Positions 27,423 to 40,900 of a stretch of 64,000 nucleotides of DNA are shown one piece after another (position 1 is the first letter of the stretch; each line of letters starts with the position of its first letter). The stretch spans positions 72,034,828-72,098,827 of the forward strand of contig CM055274.1 of assembly GCA_029237695.1 (NCBI GenBank), read 5' to 3'. Below the pieces are notes generated by a model. The model had not been told where the DNA came from, searched no databases, and saw only the letters and a program-made list of their open reading frames with translations. Source of the DNA: Conchocele bisecta. Taxonomy: Eukaryota > Mollusca > Bivalvia > Lucinida > Thyasiridae. A program made the translations under genes and the position numbers.

Positions 27423-29504
27423 GTCGATAAAAATATTTATTCAGCATTTAGTTGATATAAATAATTTAAAAATACTGCACCACTTGCATATGGAACTAGC
27501 TTGATACCACCGCGAGTCTCTATGAGTACATTAAATATTACTAAATAATTTTATCTGTGTAGCTGGCACTCGTAATTTTTAAAAGTGGTGGACTAGTTGC
27601 AATTATACACTTATTTAAGTTCCATAAAGAAAAGTTTGTACCTACTAGATGGGACCCCAGCTTCAACAATAATTAAATCTATATTTTAATTAGTCAATAT
27701 CCTGAGCAGAATGGGTGCAGGTTATTGGAAATTAGGTCCCACAATCCATCCTAAGAAAATGAAAGTAGCAAAGAATAGCAAAATGAGTGGTAACAGGCTA
27801 GTTTTTTAGGGAAAATCAATGGTGGTGGCCCACCTTAGTCTGATCCCGGACGGTCATTGGTTTGCATCGGTAACGGGCCAGTTTGACAGCGAACCTGTGT
27901 AAGTTACCATATGTGTAACTTACTATAAAAATGTGAATGTTTTCAATTACGTACATATGTAATTTAATTATGAGGATACATGTATGTATAAAACACATTA
28001 GTAAGTCAAACACCATACATACATATGCAATTTAGTTAATATAGGTTAGAGAATAACAAATGGTTCGAAATCGTCAAGACGGTAAAAGTAGTCCGATATG
28101 AACAAAATCGTGTGTTTTGAGGTCACTGACACAGTTTGCTTGCAAATCTTGATCCATTACTACCCAGTTTCACTTGAGGAACATGATGGTAATGTGATGT
28201 AAACAGAGTTTCCGTGGCCAAACAAACAAATGTAAACAATATTGGGGGACATGACGAGGTTGGATTTTTCTGTCTTAGGAGTAAGTGAAGCTATTGTTTA
28301 ATTCATGCAGAACCAGTAATGACCGGCTGCAGGTCATGTACAAGTAGATCCCACAACATACATACGAATAGTGAAAGTAGGAGAGGTTGACCTTATTGGA
28401 TGGGATTCGGTTAAAGTGTATAGTAAAACTATTTGGTGTCTTCTAACCTATACTGTGATCATTTGTAGGTGAAATCTTACATCAACACCGGCGTTGGAGG
28501 TGTGCCTCAAACAGCCAATCACATCTCATACTATTATTTATTAGTCCGAGGATTCCTAACATTGACAGCAGTGCCATCTGGCGTCATAATGAGGCACTAC
28601 TAACCAATATATTGCTTGCATCATTCTGCTTGTGGCTTGATGCTTTCTGCTTGCGGGTTTCCGCTTTCGGACTGTGGCTTGATGCTTACTTCCTGTGGCA
28701 TTGTCTTTACTGCTTTCGGCCTTATTCAACGTGCTAAGTGCTTGTTCTTACTTTCTATTGCAAATGCTTAGTGCAATAAAACAGGGACACGAATAAGGAC
28801 GTATCAATAATTGTAATGTAAATAAGACGAATGAACAAAGCAATCAGCAGAATGGATATGTAAGAAAGACAAATACAATTACAACAAGCAGATTTCAAAT
28901 GTAATAAATACAAATGACGAATGAAATAACATGAATATAAGTTGTAATGTCATCACACGCAAGCATCAAGTCACATAGAATTATGGCGGATATTACCTTC
29001 CATATGAACGAGGCTAAATTTTGAAGCATTAATTTAACCATTCCACGCCACATGCCTGTATAGTGGTATTTGCAAAAAGTGTAGATCCTGATGAGGCGGC
29101 TCAAATGCGTCCGGGTACGAAGATTATGTAATTATGAAAGGTACAGAACTCTCATTCGTCACCATTGAAAGAAAAAGCCACACGAAGTCGACGTCCTTAC
29201 TCGCCTATAGAACGTATTACAGCGGGTCGAAACCACTGCTTGGGGTGGGTTTTCTTCATACCCAGGCGCATTTGAATTCTTTTGTAGATTGTTTAGAAAG
29301 GTGTTTCATGTATATACAAACAATAATTGACCATCCAAGCCACGCTAGAATCACTGTGGGGTGAAATAGTTAAGGTCTTACAACACATACCGAAGTAAAA
29401 ATCAAACAAAAAAATTGTTGGCACGAATGAATGCACAAGGGCGGTTCAAAATGACAAAAGGCGTTGACATCCAATGAGAGGTCCGTTGGTACCGCACTGC
29501 CTAC
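27423..29504. other. Intron with dispersed repeats
   Basis: 27600-27780 repeats sequence also present near 1200-1300 and 2530-2560. 28196-28450 is an inverted copy of the repeat at 22504-22740, so together they flank the 4.4-kb element with inverted arms. No coding exon recognised. Confidence 0.45.
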
Positions 29505-29779
29505 CTTATAATATAATCATATTTTTCTTTCTCTGATTTGTTCAGTGTAACTTTCGTCTCCTTCAATAACTTCGACAAGTGCATGACATTCTGACGTTCA
29601 TGATCCGCCGCTCGTTCGATTCTATCGATCTCATTTCGCGCGTTTTCAAGCTGTGCTCTCAGCCTTTCCGCGTTGTTTCCATATTCCGCATCACCTTTGC
29701 TGACAAACTGAGGCGCCATTCCACCTGACCGTACGGGGTGTTGCCCAGAATGTGAGGTGTGTGGCTGTTGTTGTTGTTC
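29505..29779 (-). CDS. Host gene exon B, coiled-coil segment
   Basis: 275 bp, acceptor TTTTCCATAG before 29779, donor GTAGGC after 29505. It enters in phase 0 from exon A and leaves two bases of a split codon for exon C. It reads EQQQQPHTSHSGQHPVRSGG then MAPQFVSKGDAEYGNNAERL, and a long coiled coil (RAQLENARNEIDRIERAADH .. LNKSEKEKYDYII). Coiled coil upstream of the C-terminal domain fits the MIEAP layout. No stops across 91 codons. Confidence 0.75.
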
Positions 29780-29825
29780 CTATGGAAAACAATCGCATTG
29801 TCTTACAACACACTATGTTACCAGT

Positions 29826-29898
29826 CAGTGTGGCCTAATGGATAATGCATCCGCCTCAGAACTGGGAGGCTCAACGTTCAAGCCTCTGCTCGGAATGA
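29826..29898 (+). repeat. Degenerate tRNA-like sequence (Arg-type head)
   Basis: TGGCCTAATGGATAATGCAT resembles the A box and D loop of tRNA-Arg, with a B-box-like ACGTTCAAGCC 40 bp on. Acceptor pairing is poor, so a SINE head or pseudogene is more likely than a working tRNA. Confidence 0.35.
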
Positions 29899-29946
29899 CA
29901 TGTGACCCGCCTGCTGGTTAAAATTAATGGCACAAATGAGGGGGGG

Positions 29947-32560
29947 GTCGTAGCTAGTTATCTCCCGTTGAATTTATTTATAGAAATCCGGTCCAACTTG
30001 TGTAGTTTAGGGCGTTATTGCTTGTAAAAAAGGCGAATGTAGCATGATTTGTTATGAAAAGGAGCAATAATAGTGATTTCTACTAGTGTTGAGCCAGATC
30101 ATCCTACATAACTGCGAAATCTGATCCGGGACTGCATTATTTGCCAAATACATATTTTCACACTTATTAACGTTATTGCAATCAGTGTAGACTCAGACCA
30201 GACTGCACACATATGCAACCTGATCTAGTTCTACTCTTTTCGCAAAACTCAATGTTTGTGCGATTCAGTACGAATAAAACGCTAAAATACAGCATACGAC
30301 CGGATCTATATAAATAGATGTGCAACGGGAAATAACTAGTTGCGATCCTTCATTATTTAAGGAAGGCGTCTGGCATAAATGATAGGGAATGGGAAAATAG
30401 GAAGTACTGGAAGTTCGATATAGTGTCTCATAAGTAAAATATTACTGAGACTTTCAATAATAGTGGCTGTGACTGGAGAAGTGGGGCTAATGGGGTTTGC
30501 TACATGTGAGTGCTATATAATCAGGAGCTACACTGGTCACACATCACATAACCCCCGTTTTTCCAGTCAGAGCCACAATAAAACAAATGAGACACGCCAT
30601 TTTGTAATGTACCTTCGGACATCTGCGTAATTTCATGAAATACGTTACAAAATTTACAATATTTTCCGTAAATGGATTCAAAGAGGACAACATTTTATCA
30701 ACTTTTGACTTTATTTATGAAAAATATTGTATATTTTGTAGACGTATTTAATGAAATCATGGAGATGTCCAAAGGTACAGAATCACATGGCCTGTGTCAA
30801 TCTACCTTGCTGCCCTATGTCGTTTCGCCTGGCATAAAGTACAAATGTCAGTGAGCTGCTTGCCCTGCCACGAAGCTAACCCGAATGAGGGGTCGTAGCT
30901 ACTGTCTGTTCCACGTTTTACTGCCGACAAACGTTTGGCTATTAACCACATTAAATCTAAAAAATATTTAAAAGTAAGTACTTTTTCATCAATAACAAAA
31001 ATGTCACCCTCCTCAAAAAAATTGTTTGACGAAATTCCTCAAATATTGATTTTATTGCGAAAAAACGATTTTCCTATGGGAATTTAACATGGGGGCTAAA
31101 AATAAAAAATAAAAATCTTTTTTTTTTATTTGTGGACCGATTTTCAAAATCGATCTTGTTTTCTTAGTTACATCATTTTCAAACTATCTCGCCATATTTC
31201 GGAGTCAATTTCCAAAAAATTAGAAATTGACACCCCATGTTAAATTCCCATAGGAAAATCGTTTTTTCGCAACAAAATCAATATTTGATGAAATTTCATC
31301 AAATAATTTTTTTTAGGGGAGGGTGACTTTTTTGTTATTGATGAAAAAGTACTTACTTTTAAATATTTTTTAGATTTCATGTGTTTAATGGCCAAAAGTT
31401 CATCGGCAGCAAAACATGGAACAGACAGTAGTTATCTCCCGTTGAATTTATTTATAGAAATCCGGTCCAAATTATGTAGTTTAGGGCATTATTGCTTGGA
31501 AAAGGGCGAATGTATCATGAGTTGTTATGAAAAGGAGCAATTATAGTGACTTCGTTTATTGTTGATCCAGATCATCCTACATATCTGCGCAATCTGATCA
31601 GGGACTGCATTATTTGCCAAATTCATATTTTCACACTTATTAATGTTATTGCAATCAGTGTAGACTCAGTTAAGACTGCACACCTGTGCAATCTGATCTG
31701 CTTCTACCCTTTTCGCAAAACTCAATGTTTGTGCTACTCAGTACGAATAAAACGCTACAATACAGCATAGGACCGGATCTATATAAATAGATGTGCGACG
31801 GGAAATAACTAGTTGCGATCCCTCATTATTTAAGGCAGGCGTCTGGCATTAATGATAGGGAATGGGGAAAATGGGAAGTACTGGAAGTTCGATATAGTGT
31901 CTCATAAGTAAAATATTTCTGACACTTTCAATAATAGTGGCTGTGACTGGAGAAGTGGGGCTAATGGGTTTTGCGACCAGAGTAGATCCAGATCAGCCTG
32001 AGTATCCGACAGTCGGATCGGGATCTGCACTGTTCGTCAGTCCATCACTGAGACACCCGTCATGCAACTAACAAGCACTATAGATCGTTACCAGCCTACA
32101 TGTGAGTGCTATATAATCAGGAGCTACACTGGTGACACATCACATAACCACCGTGTCTCCAGTCAGAGCCACAATACACCAATGAGACACGCCATGTGAT
32201 TTTGTACATGTACCTTTGGACATCTGCGTAATTTCATGGAATACGTTACACAATTTACAATATTTTCCGTAAATGGCGTCAAAAATGGACAAACTCTTCC
32301 GAGTACATGCGGAATTATACTTTTCACTTTATTTATGAAAATTATTTTAAATTTTGTAAACGTATTTAATGAAATGGTACAGCGTGCAAATGTAAGTGGG
32401 CTGCTTGCGCTGCCACGAAGCTAATCCGAATGAGGAATCGTAGCTAGTTCTCTCCCGTTGAATTTATTTATAGAAATCTGGTACAAATTATGTAGTTCAT
32501 GTTTGATTGCTTGGGAAAAGGGCGAATGTATCATGAGTTGTTATAAAAAGGAGCATATTG
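29947..32560 (+). repeat. Tandem duplication, three copies of a unit of about 0.95 kb
   Basis: The sequence from TCGTAGCTAGTTATCTCCCG (29947) to about 30888 is repeated from 30888 to 32428, where it is enlarged by the 527-bp MITE at 30902-31428. It starts a third time at 32428 for about 130 bp. Shared blocks include GAATTTATTTATAGAAATC and GGATCTATATAAATAGATGT. No gene within. Confidence 0.7.
30902..31428. mobile_element. Foldback MITE, family 2, copy 2, with preserved empty site
   Basis: Inverted ends CTGTCTGTTCCACGTTTTAC and GCAAAACATGGAACAGACAG are flanked by TA at 30900-30901 and 31429-31430. The uninterrupted duplicate at 29947-29970 (..GTAGCTAGTTATC..) is the empty site and shows that TA was duplicated. 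Confidence 0.85.
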
Positions 32561-33290
32561 GCTTGCAAATTTATCAAGACGATATAACACGCATTGTGTT
32601 GTTTTATTTAATGATTCACAAGTATCATCATTCAGGAGAAGAATTCACATTTATAATCCTGTTTCAAACTGTATGTATTAAAGGTACATGCTCACAACAT
32701 GTTCTTTAGGAATTAAACAAGTGTATAATTGTGTCACTATTCCACCAGTTCTAATAATTTCAAGTGCCCACTCACTATATAGATATAATCATTTAGTAAC
32801 ACTTACTTTACTAATAATGACGCGCGGTGGTGTCAGGCTATTTTCATATGCAAATGAGGCACGGAATTTTTTAATTATTTATATTAATTAAATGCGTGAC
32901 CTGCAAAAATAATATTTTCGACAGATTATTAAGTATGATCATTGGACATCAAAATGTATATACACATAGTATAGTAATATATCAATAATAATATATAAAT
33001 AGCAGTGTCCGTTAACATTTCAAGAAAGCACGGTTATCGCCCCTGATATCAGTGTGGACATTTACGTCTGATATGAAATGTATAATGATGCAAATCAATA
33101 CACGGGGAAATGGTGAATGTTGTTTTGCCAGAAAATGTCTCGGATGATGTCTCTGATATAAAAAAACATTTTGTGCTTACTGATTGGGCATGTACCTTTA
33201 GATGTAGTATATCACGTATCTCTCTTGAAATAAATATTGCTTAAACTAAGTATCAAAAGTTACCAACAAATTTGTCTCCATATTCTTTGT
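32561..33290. other. Intron DNA, no gene
   Basis: AT-rich. Around 33030-33130 there is a decayed inverted copy of the GGGGTGATAACCGTGGTTCC-type repeat seen at 22900. No exon recognised. Confidence 0.4.
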
Positions 33291-33306
33291 TTCTCAATAA
33301 GAATAT

Positions 33307-33369
33307 ATGTTGTTACCACTCATTTGAACCGTCTCGCCGAGACGGTTCAAATGAGTGGAAACAACATAC
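33307..33369. mobile_element. Hairpin MITE, family 3, copy 2
   Basis: Almost perfect palindrome, TATGTTGTTACCACTCATTT with GAACCGTCTCG on one arm and CGAGACGGTTC, AAATGAGTGGAAACAACATA on the other. Weaker pairing (TTCTCAATAA / TTATTGAGAA) extends it to about 33291-33392. Confidence 0.8.
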
Positions 33370-33596
33370 CTTTATATGTTTATTGAGAAATTAAGAAAAT
33401 ATAAAGCAAAATGAATATTTTGTGAATGGGTATTCGGCGTGAAATGGGTAAATTGGCGAGAAAGAAATTATAACTCGCTTTGATTTTGTGAAGCGCTCTT
33501 CCCTCCATACACATATATTCCATCACAGGTGTGATGCTACCTATGAAACATATGATGACATGCTATAAAGTCAGTTGAGCGAAAAACTGTACTTAC

Positions 33597-33794
33597 CTGG
33601 GGGCGTGACATATAACTGGCGTTGAGTTCGTGAAGGTCTCTTTCCGTCTCCTCCATCACTTGGTGTAAGTAATTCCGCGTACCTCGGTCGAACCTTTTCT
33701 CACTCTTCAAGTTCGTCACAATCTCGAGATCGTCCTTAAACTTCTTCATGAGATTGTCTAGTAGCTCTTCCATCGGTATCGGCATGTACCGTGC
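33597..33794 (-). CDS. Host gene exon A, coiled-coil segment
   Basis: 198 bp, 66 codons, acceptor TTATCATCAG before 33794 and donor GTAAGT after 33597. Phase 0 at both ends. It reads ARYMPIPMEELLDNLMKKFK then DDLEIVTNLKSEKRFDRGTR and ends LNASYMSRPQ. It is strongly helical and charged, leading into exon B. Upstream exons must lie to the right, beyond the satellite array, or be unrecognised. Confidence 0.7.
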
Positions 33795-34965
33795 CTGATG
33801 ATAATGTTATTCAATGCTAGGCGTATGAAGGAACGCCGGCACCCTCATTTTATTGTATACATGTACGTATATATGTTTCCGATTGAACGCAAGTCGTCAA
33901 TATTTTTCCATATTGACGCCTTATATTGGTCAGTGCCGGTATAACAGAAAATTCTTCAGCCCAATAAAGGTTTCAGTCCGCGCATGCGCAGACGGAACAA
34001 TAACAATCGGGGCCAATACATTTTAAGAATTTTTTTCCAGGACATTGTGCCAATCACTCTCAGAGCATATGAAAACCCAAAGACTTTTTGGGGCATGGGC
34101 CGTCTTTAATTCTTGCACTCTCTCAACATTTATTTTTTTGTGACTTGTGATTAGTCATAATGTTGCAAATAAAATATTTAGAGCAAATTAATGGCTATCG
34201 AGAATCTGGACTGCGACCTCAACTAATATTGATAACAATTTCAGTGATCGAATAATAGAAAATTGACACACAAAAATCATAAACATTTAATAAAATAACT
34301 TTTTTCATGCAATTGTTGTATAATTAGTAATAACATCTCTTTCTCACACATTTTACAATATTCCAGTCTGGAATTCAGCATGGTGTGTATTTCTTTTCAC
34401 ACCTTCAGGTGTCAGGCTCCAATTAACAATAATCCAAGTCATGGTCTGCTCATGAGAAAACAAACCCACTAACAATATTATTGAATTTTTAAGTATACAT
34501 GTCAACAAACACCTCTTACTTTTTCTCTAGACCATTTTCATAATATTTATATTATTATGGGCATAAATACGTTTGTATGCAGATTCTGATTTAGATAAGT
34601 TCTTATTAACAAATAAAAGGTCTCTTTTGTGTATTCTCAACAACCTATGTCAACGTTGGTGAACATGTATCTCAATACATAGGGCTGGTTTTCCGGTGAT
34701 GGGTTTGATACTTTTGTGATAAATGATTGGTTTAATTGCAGTATCCAATGAAAATTGCTTTTGGTGATTGAGATTCAGAGCTGGTAACAATACCGCAGAT
34801 TCTTCAAACTCCAGTCATCATTTCTTTTGATATTGTTCTATATAGATCATAATAACTTCATTGATAGTGTAATTATTCATCATGGATAGAAACGAGTATG
34901 ACAGTTATGTGTGTTTCCTGAATTCAGATGGTAATATCTACCCTTCAAGCCTGTTGGAGCACTCA
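33795..34965. other. Intron DNA, no gene
   Basis: AT-rich, without recognisable exon or named repeat. It ends where the satellite begins (AAAATTGAAATCAGTCCC at about 34968). Confidence 0.45.
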
Positions 34966-37900
34966 ACCAAAATTGAAATCAGTCCCATATATTTCACGTT
35001 TTTCGTTGCCTTATATTGGAAAGCATTGCATACTATCATTATTAATAGGTACATTGGGTATATATCAACACAGGGGTGTGAAAAACTACCGATGTGTTCT
35101 CTATATATCAAGTTTACGGACAGGCTAAAACTTCTCATGGCCGGGTGCTTTTGTCACCGCCGTGAAAATTGAAATCAGTCCGATATATTTCACGTTGTTT
35201 TGCCTTATATTGGAACGTATTGCATAATATCATTATTAATAGGCACATTGGGTATATACCAACAAAGGGTTGTTAAAAAATACCGATTCTATATATCAAG
35301 TTTACGGACAGGCTGAAACTTCTCATGGCCGGGTGCTTTTGTCCCAGACGTGAAAATTGAAATCAGTCCCATATATTTCACGGTTTTTTTGCCTTACATT
35401 TTAACGTATTGCATAATATCATTATTAATAGGCACATTGGGTATATACGAACACATGGGTGTGAAAAAATACCGATGTGTTCTCTATATATCAAGTTTAC
35501 GGACAGGCTGAAACTTCTCATGGCCGGGTGATTTTGTCCCCGCCGTGAAAATTGAAATCATTCCCATATATTTCACGTTTTTTTTTTGCCTTATATTTGA
35601 ACATATTGCATAATATCATTATTAATAGGCACATTGGGTATATACCAACACAGGGGTGTGAAAAAATACCGATGTGTTCTCTATATATCAAACTTACGGA
35701 AAGCCTGAAACTTCTCATGGCCGGGTGCTTTTGTCCCCGCCGTGAAAATTGAAATCATTCCCATATATTTCACGGTTTTTTCACGGTTGTTTTGCCTTAT
35801 ATTGGAACATATTGCATAATATCATTAATTAATATGCACATTGGGCAAATATACCAACACAGGGGTGCGAAAAACTACCGATGTGTTCTCTATATATCAG
35901 TTTACGGACAGGCTGAAACTTCTCATGGCCGGGTGCTTTTGTCCCGCGTGAAAATAGAAATCAGTCCCATATATTTCACGTTTTTTGTGCCCTATATAGG
36001 AACGTATTGCATAATATCATTATTAATAGGCACATTGGGTATATACGAACACATTGGTGTGACAAAATACCGATGTGTTCTCTATATTCAAGTTTACGGA
36101 CAGGCTAAAACTTCTCATGGCCGGGTGCTTTTGTCCCCGCCGTGAAAATTGAAATCAGTCCGATATATTTCACGTTGTTTTGCCTTATATTGGAACGTAT
36201 TGCATAATATCATTATTAATAGGCACATTGGGAGGGTATACCAACAAAGGGTTGTTAAAAAATACCGATTCTATATATCAAGTTTACGGACAGGCTGAAA
36301 CTTCTCATGGCCGGGTGCTTTTGTCCCCGCCGTGAAAATTGAAATCAGTCCCATATATTTCACGGTTTTTTTGCCTTACATTGTAACGTATTGCATAATA
36401 TCATTATTAATAGACACATTGGGTATATACCAACACAGGGGTGTGAAAAAATACCGATCTGTTCTCTATATATCAAGTTTACGGACATACTGAAACTTCT
36501 CATGGCCTGGTTCTTTTGTCCCCGCCGTGAAAATTGAAATCATTCCCATATATTTTACTTTTTTTTTGGCCTTATATTGGAACATATTGCATAATATCAT
36601 TATTAATAGGCACATTGGGTATATACCAACATATGGGTGTGAAAAAAATACCGATGTGTTCTCTATATATCAAACTTACGGACAGCCTGAAGCTTCTCAT
36701 GGCCGGGTGCTTTTGTCCCCGCCGTGAAAATTGAAATCATTCCCATATATTTCAGGGTTTTTTTGCCTTATATTGGAACATATTGCATAATATCATTATC
36801 AATATGCACATTGGGTATATATCCAACACAGGGGTGCGAAAAACTACCGATGTGTCTCTATAATCAAGTGTACGGACAGGCTGAAACTTCTCATGGCCGG
36901 GTGCTTTTGTCCCGCCGTGAAAATTGAAATCAGTCCCATGTATTTGACGTTTTATTTTTGCCTTATATTGGAACGTATTGCATAATATCATTATTAATAT
37001 ACACATTGGGTATATATCAACACAGGGGTGTGAAAAACTACCAATGTGTTCTCTATATATCAAGTTTACGGACAGGCTGAAACTTCTCATGGCCGGGTGC
37101 TTTTGTCCCCGCCGTGAAAATTGAAATCAGTGCCATATAGTTCACGTTGGTTTGCCTTATATTGGAACGTATTGCATAATATCATTATTAATAGGCACAT
37201 TGGGTATATACGAACACATTGGTGTGAAAAAATACCGATGTGTTCTCTATATATCAAGTTTACGGACAAGCTGAAACTTATCATGGCGGGTGCTTTTGTC
37301 CCCGCCATGAAAATTGAAATCATTCCCATATATTTCACGGTTTGTTTTGCCTTATATTGGAACATATTGCATAATATCATTATTAATAGGCACATTGGGT
37401 ATATACCAACACAGGGGTGTGAAAAAATACCGATGTTTTCTCTATATATCAAGTTTACGGACAGACTGAAATTTCTCATGGCCGGGTGCGGCTTTTGTCC
37501 CCGCCGTGAAAATTGAAATCAGTCCCATATATTTCACGTTTTTTTTGCCCTATATTGGTACATATTGCATAATATCATTATTAATAGGCACATTGGGTAT
37601 ATACCAACACAGGGGTGTGAAAAACTACCGATGTGTTCTCTATATATCTAGTTTACGGACAGGCTGAAACTTCTCATGGCCGGGTGCTTTTGTCCCCGTC
37701 GTGAAAATTGAAATCAGTCCCATATATTTCACGTTTATTTGCCTTATATTGGAACGTATTGCATAATATCATTATTAATATGCACATTGGGTATATATCA
37801 ACACAGGGGTGTGCAAAAACTACCGATGTGTTCTCTATATATCAAGTTTACTGACAGGCTGAAACATCTCATGGCCGGGTGCTTATGTCCCCGCCGTGAA

Positions 37901-40900
37901 AATTGAAATAATTCCAATATATTTCACGTTATTTTTTGCCTTACATTGGTATATATTGCATAATATCATTATTAATAGGCACATTGGGTGTATACCAACA
38001 CAGGGGTGCAAATAATACCGATGTGTTCTCTATATATCGAGTTTTTACAGGACAGCTGAAACATTTCATGGCCGGATGCTTTTGTCCCCTGCCATGAAAA
38101 TTGAAATCAGTCCCATATATAAATTTCATATTTTGTTTTGCCTTATATTGGAACATATTGCATAATATCATTATTAATAGGCACATTGGGTTATATACCA
38201 ACACAGGGGTGCGAAAAAATACCGATGTGTTCTCTAATAACAAGTTTTACGGACAGGCTGAAACTTCTCATGGCCGGGTGCTTTTGTCCCCGCCGTGAAA
38301 ATTGAAATCAGTCCCCCATATAAATTTCACTTTGTTTTGCCATATATTGGAACATATTCAATACTATCATTATTAATAGGCACATTGGGTATATAACCAA
38401 CAAAGGTGTGAAAAACTACCAAAATGTGTTTCTCATATATCAAGCTTACGGACAGGTCTGAAACTTCTCATCCGGCCGGTGCTTTTGTCCCGCCGTGAAA
38501 ATTGAAATCAGTCCCATATATTTCACGTTTTTGCCTTATATTGGAACGTATTGCATAATATCATTATTAATAGGCACATTGGTATATACGAACACATTGG
38601 TGTGACAAAATACCGATGTGTTTCTCTATATATCAAGTTTACGGACAGACTGAAACTTCTCATGGCCGGGTGCTTTTGTCCCCGCCGTGAAAATTGAAAT
38701 CATTCCCATATATTTCACGTTTTTTTTCCTTATTTTGGAACATATTGCATAATATCATTATTAATAAGCACATTGGGTATATACCAAAACAGGGGTGCGA
38801 AAAAATACCGATGTGTTCTCTATATATCAAGTTTTACGGACAGGCTGAAACTTCTCATGGCCGGGTGCTTTTGTCCCCGCCGTGAAAATTGAAATCATTC
38901 CCATATATTTCATATTTTGTTTTGCCTTATATTGGAACATATTGCATAATATCATTATTAATAGGCACATTGGGTATATACGAACACATGGGTGTGAAAA
39001 AAATACCGATGTGTTCTCTATATATCAAGTTTACGGACAGGCTGAAACTTCTCATGGCCGGGTGCTTTTGTCCCCGCCGTGAAAATTGAAATCAGTGCCA
39101 TATATTTCACGTTTTTTTGCTTTATTATGGGTGGAACATATTGCATACTATCATTATTAATAGGCACATTGGGTATATACCAACAAAGGGTGGGTGAAAA
39201 ACTACCGATGTGTTCTCTATATCAAGCTTACGGACAGGCTGAAACTTCTCATGGCCGGGTGCTTTTGTCCCCGCTGTGAAAAATGAAATCAGTCCAATAT
39301 ATTTCACGTTTGTTTTTGCCTTATATTGGAACGTATTGCATAATATCATTATTTAAATAGGCACATTGGGTATACACCAACGAAGGGTTTGTGAGAAACT
39401 ACCGATGTGTTCTCTATATCAAGTTTACTGACAGGCTGAAATTCTCATGGCCGGGTGCTTTTGTCCCCTCCGTGAAAATTGAAATCAGTCCCATATATTT
39501 CACGTTTTCATTGCCTTATTTTGGAACGTATTGCATAATTATCATTATTTATAGGACATTGGGTATTACGAACACATTGGTGTGAAAAAATACCGATGTG
39601 TTCTCTATATATCAAGTTTACGGACAAGCTGAAACTTATCATGGCGGGTGCTTTTGTCCCCACCGTGAAAATTGAAATCATTCCCATATATTTCACGGTT
39701 TGTTTTGCCTTATATTGGAACATATTGCATAATATCATTATTAATAGGCACATTGGGTATATACCAACACAGGGGTGTGAAAAAATACCGATGTTTTCTC
39801 TATATATCAAGTTTACGGACAGCTGAACTTCATGGCGGGTGCGGCTTTTGTCCCGCCGTGAAAATTGAATCAGTCATATTTATTTCACGTTTTTCGTTGC
39901 CTTATATTGGAAAGCATTGCATACTATCATTATTATAGGTACATTGGGTATATCAACACAGGGGTGTGAAAAACTACGATGTGTTCTCTATATCATGTTT
40001 ACGGACAGCCTAAAACTTCTCATGGCCGGGTGCTTTTGTCACCGCCGTGAAAATTGAAATCAGTCCGATATATTTCACGTTGTTTTGCCTTATATTGGAA
40101 CGTATTGCATAATATCATTATTAATAGGCACATTGGGTATATACCAACAAAGGGTTGTTAAAAAATACCGATTCTATATATCAAGTTTACGGACAGGCTG
40201 AAACTTCTCATGGCCGGGTGCTTTTGTCCCAGACGTGAAAATTGAAATCAGTCCCATATATTTCACGGTTTTTTTGCCTTATATTTGAACATATTGCATA
40301 ATATCATTATTAATAGGCACATTGGGTATATTCGAACACATGGGTGTGAAAAAATACCGATGTGTTCTCTATATATCAAACTTACGGAAAGCCTGAAACT
40401 TCTCATGGCCGGGTGCTTTTGTCCCCGCCGTGAAAATTGAAATCATTCCCATATATTTCACGGTTTTTTCACGGTTGTTTTGCCTTATATTGGAACATAT
40501 TGCATAATATCATTATTAATATGCACATTGGGCATATACCAACACAGGGGTGCGAAAAACTACCGATGTGTTCTCTATATATCAAGTTTACGGACAGGCT
40601 GAAACTTCTCATGGCCGGGTGCTTTTGTCCCGCCGTGAAAATTGAAATCAGTCCCATATATTTCACGTTTTGTGTGCCCTATATAGGAACGTATTGCATA
40701 ATATCATTATTAATAGGCACATTGGGTATATACGAACACATTGGTGTGACAAAATACCAATGTGTTCTCTATATATCAAGTTTACGGACAGGCTAAAACT
40801 TCTCATGGCCGGGTGCTTTTGTCCCCGCCGTGAAAATTGAAATCAGTCCGATATATTTTTGTTCACGTTGTTTTGCCTTATATTGGAACGTATTAGCATA

